A program made the translations under genes and the position numbers. Shown piece after piece: positions 1 to 8,862 of a stretch of DNA of 45,062 nt. Position 1 is the first letter of the stretch. Every line of letters starts with the position of its first letter. Where the stretch lies: contig JAHAWU010000011.1 of NCBI GenBank assembly GCA_018383815.1, forward strand, positions 1-45,062, read 5' to 3'. This stretch comes from Candidatus Jordarchaeia archaeon. Lineage in GTDB: Archaea > Asgardarchaeota > Jordiarchaeia > Jordiarchaeales > Jordiarchaeaceae. The notes beneath the pieces are model-generated. The model made no database searches. It was not told the DNA's origin and saw only the letters and a program-made list of their open reading frames with translations.

Positions 1-1
1 G

Positions 2-121
2 GAAGAAGGCTTCAAGAAAAGGTTTAGGCTCAGGACTCCGCATACGAGTGGTCTCTCCTTGGAGGACATGGCTGAGATCTTAAGGAACGCCGGCTACCTG
101 GTCAGTCCCCTCGCCAACTGA
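2..121 (+). CDS. C-terminal fragment of a CDS cut by the window edge (product unknown)
   Basis: Open frame from base 2: EEGFKKRFRLRTPHTSGLSLEDMAEILRNAGYLVSPLAN, stop TGA at 119-121. Confidence 0.6.
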   Translation, partial: EEGFKKRFRLRTPHTSGLSLEDMAEILRNAGYLVSPLAN

Positions 122-268
122 AGCGAAAAGCTTTTTCATGGCAAAATAAGGAAACTATCTTTTGGGTATAAAAAGGGGGAGAAAAGATAAGTATCAAGAT
201 TAAAAAAGGGCTTTCGCTGATTCCCAGTTTTTTGGCCGTGATACATTTAAAGTCTCTTAAGATGTTGT

Positions 269-793
269 TTATAGCGTTTTGCCACATTTTACGCAAAACT
301 TTGCACCCTGCACATTGTCGAATCCACAATAAGGGCACAGAACGCCACCCTGAACTGGAGCTGCGGGGGCCGTGAACACTTGGGCTTGAGGTGTTGGATG
401 GGCTTTGCCAGCCCTACTTACAGTAACACCAGTAGTAGAAGCGCGACTTCGTCTCAGCCTTGAGACAACTGCTATGGCTAACACAAAAACAAGTACAAGA
501 GCTGTGATAGTAATAGTTAATTGGGTAGTCCAAGCCCTGTTAGCTTGATCACTTAAAAAATTGTATATGTAGCTAGCTGTATCGTCTGATGTCAATAATT
601 GGACATTTGCACTAGTTAAACTGGATAGTGATAGCAATAGTGGGAAGAGTAACAGAACGAGGGGTAGGAGAGTCGATAAAAATTTACATTTTTGCATTAG
701 TTTTTCCTCATCTACATTGAATGTTGTCTGAGTTAGTTGAAGCCTTTGGAAAGTATTAAACATTTTGTCCTTCTTAAGGATATAGGTTAACAT
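269..793 (-). CDS. Membrane/secreted protein with C-terminal zinc ribbon
   Basis: Signal-like hydrophobic segment (FLSTLLPLVLLLFPLLLSLSS), second TM (LTITITALVLVFVLAIAVV), C-terminal CPYCGFDNVQGAKFCVKCG. The start may be at an internal Met. Confidence 0.75.
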   Translation of the reverse strand: MLTYILKKDKMFNTFQRLQLTQTTFNVDEEKLMQKCKFLSTLLPLVLLLFPLLLSLSSLTSANVQLLTSDDTASYIYNFLSDQANRAWTTQLTITITALVLVFVLAIAVVSRLRRSRASTTGVTVSRAGKAHPTPQAQVFTAPAAPVQGGVLCPYCGFDNVQGAKFCVKCGKTL

Positions 794-1131
794 GCTTCCT
801 CTATTTTTAATTACAATTCAATCATAAAAAGCAACAATAGGTCAACTGAGAGATTTTGATTAGCAACATGTGATGAGTATACCACTTTTCCTAGGACAAA
901 AACGCATTCACTATGCTGTTGAAAAAATACGAAATTTGGTACTTGCCACAGCAAATACGAACATAATAGAGCGTTAAAATACGAGGTGGAGACAATCACT
1001 TCGAGAAAGAATATAAGAGGGAAAAAGAAATAAGAAATGTAGTAAATATGAGTTAGGGACAAGCGACCGAAAAAATGTTATTAATTTAGTGTTACCTTTT
1101 GTTCGGATCCCATTTGGTGAAGGATTGAAAG

Positions 1132-2094
1132 GTGAGTTGTTTGAGCTCTAAGGACATTGAGCGTTGTGAAAGTAAACTTGAAGACGCCGAGAACACCGCG
1201 CGTATAGGGGATTTTGGCAAAGCTGCCAGGAAGTATGCTGAGGCTGTTGAATTGTGTATGAACCTTGGGTGGGAGAAAGAGGCTCAGGAGGCTTTACTAT
1301 TATCCTACCTCTATCCCTGCAACCAAGATGTGAAGGATAAGAAGGATTTGCTTGAAACGGGTTCTCTCAGAAAATTTCTGGAGAATGCCAGCAGGCTTCC
1401 ACCCATGAAGGTCACGGCTTACATGCCTGGTGGACTCTTCGGCGAGTTTGATACCGCAAGGCTTCTCACAGAAGTCAGAGGAATACTCTACATGCACCTG
1501 GGTCTGACGTCTCCAAATGCTGTGGATGCTGTGAAGCTCCTAGAGGCGGCCTACGATCATTTCTTGGAAATAGGTGATGCCCCCCTCATATTTTCAAGGT
1601 ACGTCTCCTGCCTTAAGAGGAGAACCACTGGAAATAATGCCGCCCTAGAGTGTGAGGGTCATATTGAGTTTATTAAAGCGCGGCAATTTATGGAAATTGA
1701 GCCGCCGAAGGCTACAGAGAACCTTATAGTAGCTGCAAGGGCCTACAGGGCAGCTAGACTATATGATGTTGCGAAGAGTGTCAATAATAGAATTCAGGAA
1801 CTAAGAGCCACAAGAAAATGCTGGATGTGCGGCAGGGAGATTCAGAGCGCAGACCACTTCAAGATTGTGAAGGCTGATGTCGGATCCTACTTTGAGAACC
1901 TCTTAAGGCAGAGAAATGAGGACATGAGAGTTATAGATGGAGCTTCAAGAATAGCCCTTTGCAATCCTTGCTACAGCGCAATATTCTACGAGGCGGACAG
2001 GATTGCCAGAGGATACCACAATATTGCAATGCAAGCCATAGCTGCACTCGAGGCTAGAATCAGACAGCTTGAAATGGCAGTAAGAAGATATTAA
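1132..2094 (+). CDS. Uncharacterised TPR-like helical protein with C-terminal CxxC...CxxC putative zinc site
   Basis: GTG start; helical repeats (AENTARIGDFGKAARKYAEAVELCMNLG); CWMCG ... CNPC. Followed 12 nt later by the next gene. Confidence 0.8.
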   Translation: MSCLSSKDIERCESKLEDAENTARIGDFGKAARKYAEAVELCMNLGWEKEAQEALLLSYLYPCNQDVKDKKDLLETGSLRKFLENASRLPPMKVTAYMPGGLFGEFDTARLLTEVRGILYMHLGLTSPNAVDAVKLLEAAYDHFLEIGDAPLIFSRYVSCLKRRTTGNNAALECEGHIEFIKARQFMEIEPPKATENLIVAARAYRAARLYDVAKSVNNRIQELRATRKCWMCGREIQSADHFKIVKADVGSYFENLLRQRNEDMRVIDGASRIALCNPCYSAIFYEADRIARGYHNIAMQAIAALEARIRQLEMAVRRY

Positions 2095-2106
2095 GGAAGG
2101 GGTGAA

Positions 2107-3807
2107 ATGTCAACAAAATATTATATGTGTAAGAATTGTGGTGCTCCACTTAGCGTTACCAAGAAGGAAGAGTTATTAAAGTGTGTTTACTGTGGCGTTG
2201 TCAATGAGATTTCAACTATTGAGGATGAAATGCGTAAATTCATGAACGATATCGCAAGATGGCTGAGCAGCGTAGGTGCTGTGGGGGGAGAAGGAACGGA
2301 CGCAGCAATGAGAGCCAGATATTTTGCGGACAGAATATTTCCAAGCCTCGCTGTTGAGTTTACAAACGTTGTGGGAGATTTCGTTGAGCCCTTGGAATTC
2401 CCCATCCTTTACGCTTCATTCTACGATACACTTCCCCATCTGCAACTGGACTTTGAGTGGAAAACCAACATGGGTAAACCCCTCCAGGAACTTGCCTACA
2501 AGCTCTCCCTGCCAAACGTTACAAGTTTTGCTACAACTCCCGATTCTCAGGAGAAACTCAAGTCGCTTGAGTTCCGATGCTGGACCATTCCTCTCCTGCT
2601 GAACACACTGGGTCTTGTGAAGAGTGATAGTGCCGAAAACTATGTGATGGCAACGAAGAGCTGCGATAGAATCGTAGAAAAGATTGAGGAAATCAAGAAC
2701 TTCGTTGAGGGCGACAAGAAAATCTACTATGAAATTCTGGCTGAAAGATTTAAACTCAGCTCCAAATATCTAAGTGAACTTGCCCAAAAAATTGCTGAGA
2801 AAGACAGCATTCCAGAGGAATTCCTCCAAGAATTGTATGAAACCCTAGAGAGCCTCAAGAACCGCCTAAAAGAACTTAAGGAAGCACCCAGAATTGACCG
2901 AGTACTGGTAGAAGAAGGACTCAAAAGAGATCTGGAATCATACTCCACATTCTCTTCGATTCTTTCCCTATACACTCTTTCAAAGAAGCCCTTCAACGAT
3001 TTTATGGATTCCTTAAGGAGAATTATTAAAAGCGTCATCCTAAGGCCCGACGAAAAAGTTCTGGAAAGGGTACCTGACGTCCTTGATATGACTTGGTTTA
3101 CGGGAACCCTAGAGTTAAGTAAGGTTAGCTGGTTCATGGAAAATCTCAAAACAGTGCTCACAAAGCGAAGTGTTAAAGCGTATGGTCTCGACGAAGTTGA
3201 AACGTGGGCTGCCAAAAATATTAAGGGATCTTTTGAAATATACCTTTACCCCTTCTATCTTGTGAGGGTGGCGACCATATTGAAGAAGGGAATGCTTCTG
3301 TGGAAAAAGGGGGTGGAAAACGCCTTCTATGGACTGTGCGACGCAGCCTTTAACCTCAGTGACCAGCTCTTCCTAGAAGCAGATTACCCTTCAATGTTAA
3401 CCCCGGGCTTCAGCAAGGCCATAAACACAACTTTAGGGAAAAAAGTTGAGGAACTATCGCAACTCAGAGCTTCATCCCCCAGAAAAAACGTGGTGATACT
3501 GCCTCCCACAGTCACTCCGACAGACGCCCAAAACTTATACCTCCAAGCATTCATATTCCGAGAGGAGAGAGAACTCCTCATAAGAGAAACAGGAAAAGCA
3601 CTCCGATTACCAAGTTCCTATGGAAATAAAGGATTCGACCCCGGAAAAGTGAAAGCAATAGTGCCAAAAACAGAAGAACTCATATACTTACCCTATGTCG
3701 TAGGAGAAAGGAAGTCGGGACTATTCGGAGAACAATTCAATCTTGAGCAACTACCCCACAGACAAAAACTGGTAGACGAAATGCGCCTCTTCCTACAAGC
3801 AATATAG
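2107..3807 (+). CDS. Uncharacterised 566-aa protein with N-terminal zinc ribbon
   Basis: ATG with GGAAGGGG upstream; N-terminus YYMCKNCGAPLSVTKKEELLKCVYCG; long alpha-helical body. Confidence 0.85.
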   Translation: MSTKYYMCKNCGAPLSVTKKEELLKCVYCGVVNEISTIEDEMRKFMNDIARWLSSVGAVGGEGTDAAMRARYFADRIFPSLAVEFTNVVGDFVEPLEFPILYASFYDTLPHLQLDFEWKTNMGKPLQELAYKLSLPNVTSFATTPDSQEKLKSLEFRCWTIPLLLNTLGLVKSDSAENYVMATKSCDRIVEKIEEIKNFVEGDKKIYYEILAERFKLSSKYLSELAQKIAEKDSIPEEFLQELYETLESLKNRLKELKEAPRIDRVLVEEGLKRDLESYSTFSSILSLYTLSKKPFNDFMDSLRRIIKSVILRPDEKVLERVPDVLDMTWFTGTLELSKVSWFMENLKTVLTKRSVKAYGLDEVETWAAKNIKGSFEIYLYPFYLVRVATILKKGMLLWKKGVENAFYGLCDAAFNLSDQLFLEADYPSMLTPGFSKAINTTLGKKVEELSQLRASSPRKNVVILPPTVTPTDAQNLYLQAFIFREERELLIRETGKALRLPSSYGNKGFDPGKVKAIVPKTEELIYLPYVVGERKSGLFGEQFNLEQLPHRQKLVDEMRLFLQAI

Positions 3808-3969
3808 CTTCAAACTCACAATACCTTTTTTTTATCCTTTTTAACCCCCCAATTTTTGAGATAGCCCTACATTGAGCTGGCGAAACTAAAACAAAAAGTA
3901 TTAGGGCATCTAGAAAAGTCATTTATTAACTTGACCATCCCAATTCATCAAATGGTTTTGGGCAGCGTA

Positions 3970-3985
3970 ATTTATATATTTTAAA
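3970..3985 (+). promoter_or_regulatory. Putative archaeal TATA promoter of the GH31 gene
   Basis: tttatatattttaaat, about 60-75 nt upstream of the preferred ATG (4045). Confidence 0.5.
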
Positions 3986-4044
3986 TAAGCTTGTATTTGT
4001 ATTATCATTGGGCGTCTTCAAATTATTCGCCGAGGTGTAGAAGT

Positions 4045-6462
4045 ATGGTGAGAGGGCAATGGGTATCGATTGGCCGGGTGCAAAACTATAATTTGAAAGG
4101 AAACGTTTTAAGGGTTGATTGTGGAGAACTGGGAGTTGAAATCGCAATTATAAAACCAAGTGTTTTTAGGGTGCGTCTCATAACACCTAACCAAGTTGTT
4201 AGGGAGTCTTGGGCCATTGTCTGTAGGGAGTATCCTATTACCAGTTTTGAGTTTAGTGAGAAGCCCAATTTTCTCGAGATCTCCACTGAGGATTTGGTGT
4301 TGCGGATTATTAAGGATCCCTGTAGGTTGGAGTTCTACTCACCTGATGGGTGGCTAATTAACCGTGATGATTTTGCTAAGGGTATGGGCTGGGATGGAGA
4401 GCAGGTTAGATGCTGGAAGGAGATGCCTGAGGAGGAGCACTACTTTGGATTCGGAGAAAAGGCTGGGCCTCTTGATAAGCGTGACCAGGCGCTCACCATG
4501 TGGAACACGGATGACATTTACCACTCCACACCCACTGACCCTCTCTATGAGTCCTTCCCATTTTTCCTAGCGTTAAGGGAGGGTAGAAGTTATGGCATCT
4601 TTTTTGACAACACCTACCGTTCATCTTTTGACATGGGAAAGGAGTCAGCAGAGTACTATTCATTCGGAGCCAGTGGCGGCTCTCTAGACTATTATTTCAT
4701 TTATGGTCCCGAGCCTAAGAGGGTTATTTCTCTCTACACGGAGTTAACGGGTAGGATGCCTCTTCCTCCCCTTTGGTCTTTGGGCTATCACCAGTGTCGC
4801 TGGAGTTACTATCCGGAAAGTAGAGTTCGCCAAATAGCGGAGGAGTTTAGGAAACGGAAAATTCCCTGTGATGTCATCTGGCTTGATTTAGATTATACAG
4901 ATGAGTTTCGAGCATTCACTTGGGATAAAAATAGGTTTCCTGATCCTAAGAGGCTGATTTCCGATCTTCATAAACAAGGATTCAGAGTTGTGGTGAGCAA
5001 TTTTCCCGGAATAAAGGTTGATAAGGGATACCATGTTTGCGACCAGGGTGTGGCAGGAAACCATTTTGTACGTCTTCCAGACGGAAAACTCTTCGTAGGC
5101 CCACAGTGGCCACCGGAATGCTACTTTCCAGACTTCGCCAAATCCAGTACAAGGGAATGGTGGGGGAACCTATACAAGGACTATTTAGATATGGGTGTGG
5201 ACGGCATATGGGCAGACATGGCTGAACCCTCAGTGGCGGGCATGAAAAGAACACTACCTCTAGATGCTGTCCACGAAATTGATGGAGAAATAACTGACCA
5301 CAGGGAATTCCACAACGTCTATGGCTTGGAAATGGCACGAGCCATCTATGAGGGCTTGCTCCGCTTAAGGCCCAATATCCGCCCATTCATTCTGTCCAGA
5401 GCTGCCTTCTCGGGAATTCAGCGTTACGCCGCAGTGTGGACTGGTGATAATGAGAGTAGCTGGGAGCATCTCCGCCTAAGTATACCTATGTGTTTAAACA
5501 TTGGAATCTCTGGAGAGCCCTTCGTGGGTGTTGATATTGGGGGATTTAGGAGAAGCCCTTCCCCCGAACTTTATGCTCGCTGGATTCAGTTGGGTGTCTT
5601 CTATCCCTTCTGCAGAACTCACACTATGATTGGTACTCCTGACCAGGAGCCTTGGTCTTTCGGAAGCGAGGTGGAAGAAATTAGTCGCAAATACATTGAA
5701 CTACGCTACCAGTTGCTCCCTTACATTTACAACTGCTTTTACCAAGCACATAAAACCGGCGTCCCAGTTATGAGAGCCATGTTCATAGAGTTTCCAAAGG
5801 ATCCCGTAGTTTTGAGCGGCACACCCGACGGATACGTAAGTGAAAGACAGTTTATGTTTGGGGACTGGCTACTTATCGCTCCAGCTGTTTACCATAGTAA
5901 TAGGACTAATGTGGTTTACCTTCCTGAGGGAGAATGGTTCAACTTCTGGACAAATGAGAAGCATGAGGGCGCATTTCCCGTAATGGTTAATACGCCTCTG
6001 GACTTTTGTCCCATTTTTGTTCGGGGGGGAGCAATAATTCCCATGCGGGATGTGGTTCAATATTCTGACCAGAAACCTCTTGATCCCCTAATTCTCAGCG
6101 TTTACCCGTCGGGAACCTCGAGAGTAGAATACTATGAAGATGATGGTTCAAGTTTGAACTATACCAGGGGAGAGTTCCTGCTAGTTAACTATATGTGTTC
6201 CAAAACTGATAAAGCCATAACCTTTGAGATAAGCGAAAGGGAGGGTAACTATAAACCTAAACCTAGAAGCTACGAAATAAAATTCAATGGTATAAAACAG
6301 AAACCGGCGGAGGTTCTTTGGAACGGAGAAACCGTAACGGAGGTTTACCCGGAGAGCGATCTTAGAAGTAAGAGTAGTGGGTGGGGCTATTCTGAGAAGC
6401 AAATTGTAACAGTGAGAATTCCTGATCGAGGAAAAAGGGAAAAAATCGAGGTAATACTGTAA
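4045..6462 (+). CDS. Glycoside hydrolase family 31 (alpha-glucosidase-like)
   Basis: GH31 motifs GIWADMAEPS (nucleophile region), DVIWLDLDYTDEFRAFTWDKNRFPDP, RAAFSGIQRYAAVWTGDN. Start at 4045 preferred over ORF start 3991 because of GAGGTG at 4032. Confidence 0.93.
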   Translation: MVRGQWVSIGRVQNYNLKGNVLRVDCGELGVEIAIIKPSVFRVRLITPNQVVRESWAIVCREYPITSFEFSEKPNFLEISTEDLVLRIIKDPCRLEFYSPDGWLINRDDFAKGMGWDGEQVRCWKEMPEEEHYFGFGEKAGPLDKRDQALTMWNTDDIYHSTPTDPLYESFPFFLALREGRSYGIFFDNTYRSSFDMGKESAEYYSFGASGGSLDYYFIYGPEPKRVISLYTELTGRMPLPPLWSLGYHQCRWSYYPESRVRQIAEEFRKRKIPCDVIWLDLDYTDEFRAFTWDKNRFPDPKRLISDLHKQGFRVVVSNFPGIKVDKGYHVCDQGVAGNHFVRLPDGKLFVGPQWPPECYFPDFAKSSTREWWGNLYKDYLDMGVDGIWADMAEPSVAGMKRTLPLDAVHEIDGEITDHREFHNVYGLEMARAIYEGLLRLRPNIRPFILSRAAFSGIQRYAAVWTGDNESSWEHLRLSIPMCLNIGISGEPFVGVDIGGFRRSPSPELYARWIQLGVFYPFCRTHTMIGTPDQEPWSFGSEVEEISRKYIELRYQLLPYIYNCFYQAHKTGVPVMRAMFIEFPKDPVVLSGTPDGYVSERQFMFGDWLLIAPAVYHSNRTNVVYLPEGEWFNFWTNEKHEGAFPVMVNTPLDFCPIFVRGGAIIPMRDVVQYSDQKPLDPLILSVYPSGTSRVEYYEDDGSSLNYTRGEFLLVNYMCSKTDKAITFEISEREGNYKPKPRSYEIKFNGIKQKPAEVLWNGETVTEVYPESDLRSKSSGWGYSEKQIVTVRIPDRGKREKIEVIL

Positions 6463-6534
6463 TTTCCCCCTTTCAGCCAGTCCATCCCAAAAAAGTTGGC
6501 TTGAAATTAAATTGGTAGTATAGGGTAGGTTGAC

Positions 6535-7524
6535 GTGAAAAACCAGGATTCAACTCAAACAGTTAAATATTCATTTATTAAGATTCTTACTGGTTCGGAT
6601 TTATCCATTAGACGCCTGGCTTTAATGGAGGTAACAAGTGTTAATCCTGGGCCTGTGGTTTGGCTGACTGGTTGTGTTCACGGTGATGAGGTGGGAGGTG
6701 TAGTAGTCATTCAGGAAATTTTTAAAAGGTTGCGCAAAGAGCCTCTTTTGAGGGGGGCAGTGCACGCCTTTCCTCTTATGAATCCTCTTGGTTTTGAGAC
6801 CGCCTCCCGCCACATCACTTTGACCGAAGAGGATCTTAACCGTTCTTTTCCTGGTAACAAAAACGGCTCCCTAGCAGAAAGAATAGCGGATAAAATCTTC
6901 ACCACCATAATGGGGACTAATCCCACCCTAGTTTTGGATCTTCACAATGATTGGAGAAAATCCATCCCCTACACTCTAATAGATCCACCGGAAGTTGTGA
7001 ATGATAAGGAAACTTTTGAAAAATTGAAGCTCTTCAGTGAGCTGACGGGATTCCTAATCGTTAGTGAGCAGAAGGAAACTTATGAAAAGGAGCACATGGA
7101 AAAAACTATTTCCGGCAGCTTTAACAAGCACAGAATTCCCTCCTTAACACTGGAGTTAGGGGAATCCTACGTGGTCAACGAAGAAAATGTGGAGTACGGT
7201 GTAAAGGCAATACTGAACATTTTGGACTATTTGGAAATGATTAACCCCTTAGGCGAAAAATTCACCCATAAAATTCCCGACTTCCTGCAGGGGAAGATTC
7301 TCAGATACTCACAACGACCCCTAAGCACTGCTAGTGGCATTGTCAGATTTCTCATTGAACCTGGAAATTTTGTTAAAAAGGGTCAACCAGTAGCTAGAGT
7401 ATATAACGCTTTTGGAAAGCTAAGGGACACAATAAGAGCATTACAGGACGGCGTAGTTTTGGGCTATTCAGATTCCTCAGTAGGTTTTCCAGGCGTGCCA
7501 ATAATCGCATTTGCCGTCATTTAA
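6535..7524 (+). CDS. Succinylglutamate desuccinylase/aspartoacylase family Zn-dependent hydrolase
   Basis: CVHGDEVGG (Zn ligands), NPLGFETASRHI, DLNRSFPG, LVLDLHND motifs. Confidence 0.88.
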   Translation: MKNQDSTQTVKYSFIKILTGSDLSIRRLALMEVTSVNPGPVVWLTGCVHGDEVGGVVVIQEIFKRLRKEPLLRGAVHAFPLMNPLGFETASRHITLTEEDLNRSFPGNKNGSLAERIADKIFTTIMGTNPTLVLDLHNDWRKSIPYTLIDPPEVVNDKETFEKLKLFSELTGFLIVSEQKETYEKEHMEKTISGSFNKHRIPSLTLELGESYVVNEENVEYGVKAILNILDYLEMINPLGEKFTHKIPDFLQGKILRYSQRPLSTASGIVRFLIEPGNFVKKGQPVARVYNAFGKLRDTIRALQDGVVLGYSDSSVGFPGVPIIAFAVI

Positions 7525-7562
7525 ACAGTTGAAGCAAGTTATAAAAGATGAGTTGCCTAGCT

Positions 7563-8423
7563 CTAAACTGTTATTACTGTCAAGTCTCCCTGAGGTGTAA
7601 GTTCAGCTATTTTTCCCGCCACAGGGATTGTGTACTGATTTGCGGAGAACAGGCTCAATATTTTGCCATCGAAGTACCAGCGGAAACCGTTTTGGAAAAC
7701 CTCATGGGCCCTAATCATAAATTTTATGCTGTTGTTCTTTGCGAAGGTTTCGTAGACATCCTTTCCGAAAAAGAATATGCCATCGCCACGGTCACTGGGA
7801 GCAAAACCCCTTATTCTCTCTCGGGGATCGTTCCACAATAATTGGAAGAGGATGGGGGTTGAGACTTCGACCTCGCTGGGTAGATTTTCTATTTGCTTGG
7901 TTGTGTTAAGACCTTTAGCTAAACCTCCATGTAAACAAAGTATTTCTCCATTAACTATGCAAGCGTAGGGTAGACGAGAGAACAATTTTGAGTAAGAATT
8001 ATAGAATTCAACTGAAAAATTGGTCGCAACCGCATCCAAAAAACCATAGTACCGGTTTGCTAGAGGAGTTTCATGATTCCCTCTGAGGAGCAACACTCTA
8101 TCGGGATAAAGAATTTTGAGGACTAACAGGTAGTTCATGTTTTCAATCTGTTGCAACCCTCTGTCCACATAGTCGCCAAGAAAAACCACACCATCGTAGC
8201 CTCCTCCAAGAAAACGTTTCACAATGGGAATAGTGGATTCCAGGTCTCCATGCGTATCTCCCACGAATAAAATTTTTTCCCTATCAAAAGTAACCAGTTT
8301 GGGCTCCCTCTCCAAAATAGCTCCAGCATCAGAAATAAGTTGTTGAATCTCCTCTATTCCCAATGCTCCAACTTGACTCGGCTCGTTTACCAATTGTTCT
8401 AGCCTGAGATTCATTTCCACCAC
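7563..8423 (-). CDS. PPP-family serine/threonine protein phosphatase
   Basis: GDTHGD, GDYVDRG, RGNHE and HGGL signature motifs in the right order. Confidence 0.93.
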   Translation of the reverse strand: MVEMNLRLEQLVNEPSQVGALGIEEIQQLISDAGAILEREPKLVTFDREKILFVGDTHGDLESTIPIVKRFLGGGYDGVVFLGDYVDRGLQQIENMNYLLVLKILYPDRVLLLRGNHETPLANRYYGFLDAVATNFSVEFYNSYSKLFSRLPYACIVNGEILCLHGGLAKGLNTTKQIENLPSEVEVSTPILFQLLWNDPRERIRGFAPSDRGDGIFFFGKDVYETFAKNNSIKFMIRAHEVFQNGFRWYFDGKILSLFSANQYTIPVAGKIAELTPQGDLTVITV

Positions 8424-8441
8424 AAATACTAATTATGAGAC

Positions 8442-8455
8442 AGTTTATATAAACT
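8442..8455 (-). promoter_or_regulatory. Palindromic TATA-box element upstream of the PPP phosphatase
   Basis: agtttatataaact is a perfect 14-nt palindrome about 20-30 nt upstream of the start codon. Confidence 0.5.
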
Positions 8456-8570
8456 ATTTTTCGGGGAAACACGTCCAAAAATTTTTTGGTTTCTTTGTGT
8501 GGCACAGTTAACTTAAGTGGCAATTATCATGAGCCTGTATGTTTTTCGGCTCAAAGAAACCCTTCTCCCT

Positions 8571-8746
8571 GGCGATAGATTCGCAGAATCCAGTGTTTTT
8601 GAGCCCCTTTTTCTGTGCTTCCTTAACTTTTCCCAAACACTTTTTCGGCATTTGAGGGTTGAAACATTGAAATTTGAGGAAAAATGTGGAAAAAATCTAA
8701 AATTATTAGGCCAACAAAAGAAAAAAGATTTTGCGAATCTATCGCC
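8571..8746 (+). repeat. Long-range inverted repeat (20-nt arms, 136-nt spacer), possible structured RNA
   Basis: Left arm 8571-8590 ggcgatagattcgcagaatc; right arm 8727-8746 gattttgcgaatctatcgcc. Complementary along all 20 positions if one G-U wobble is allowed. Confidence 0.6.
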
Positions 8747-8862
8747 TGGACATGTTTTCAGAGTTTTTCAAGGGTGGAGTAGCTTGTGAGCCGGCTCCCA
8801 CCCAATTTTTGGAAGTGTTCTTTTCGGGGGCAAAATTAATAAAAAAGGGTAGAATTTTTGTT

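Noticed and set aside
811-1062. 83-aa hydrophobic minus-strand ORF in the intergenic region
   Set aside because: AT-rich composition yields Phe/Ser/Leu/Tyr-rich sequence; no convincing start signal or domain.
2727-3215. 162-aa antisense ORF inside the 566-aa Zn-ribbon gene
   Set aside because: Ser/Arg/Leu-rich shadow frame opposite a convincing coding gene; no domain or ribosome-binding signal.
8650-8680. CRISPR-like gttgaaacattgaaa string
   Set aside because: Occurs once; no repeat-spacer periodicity and no cas genes in the window.
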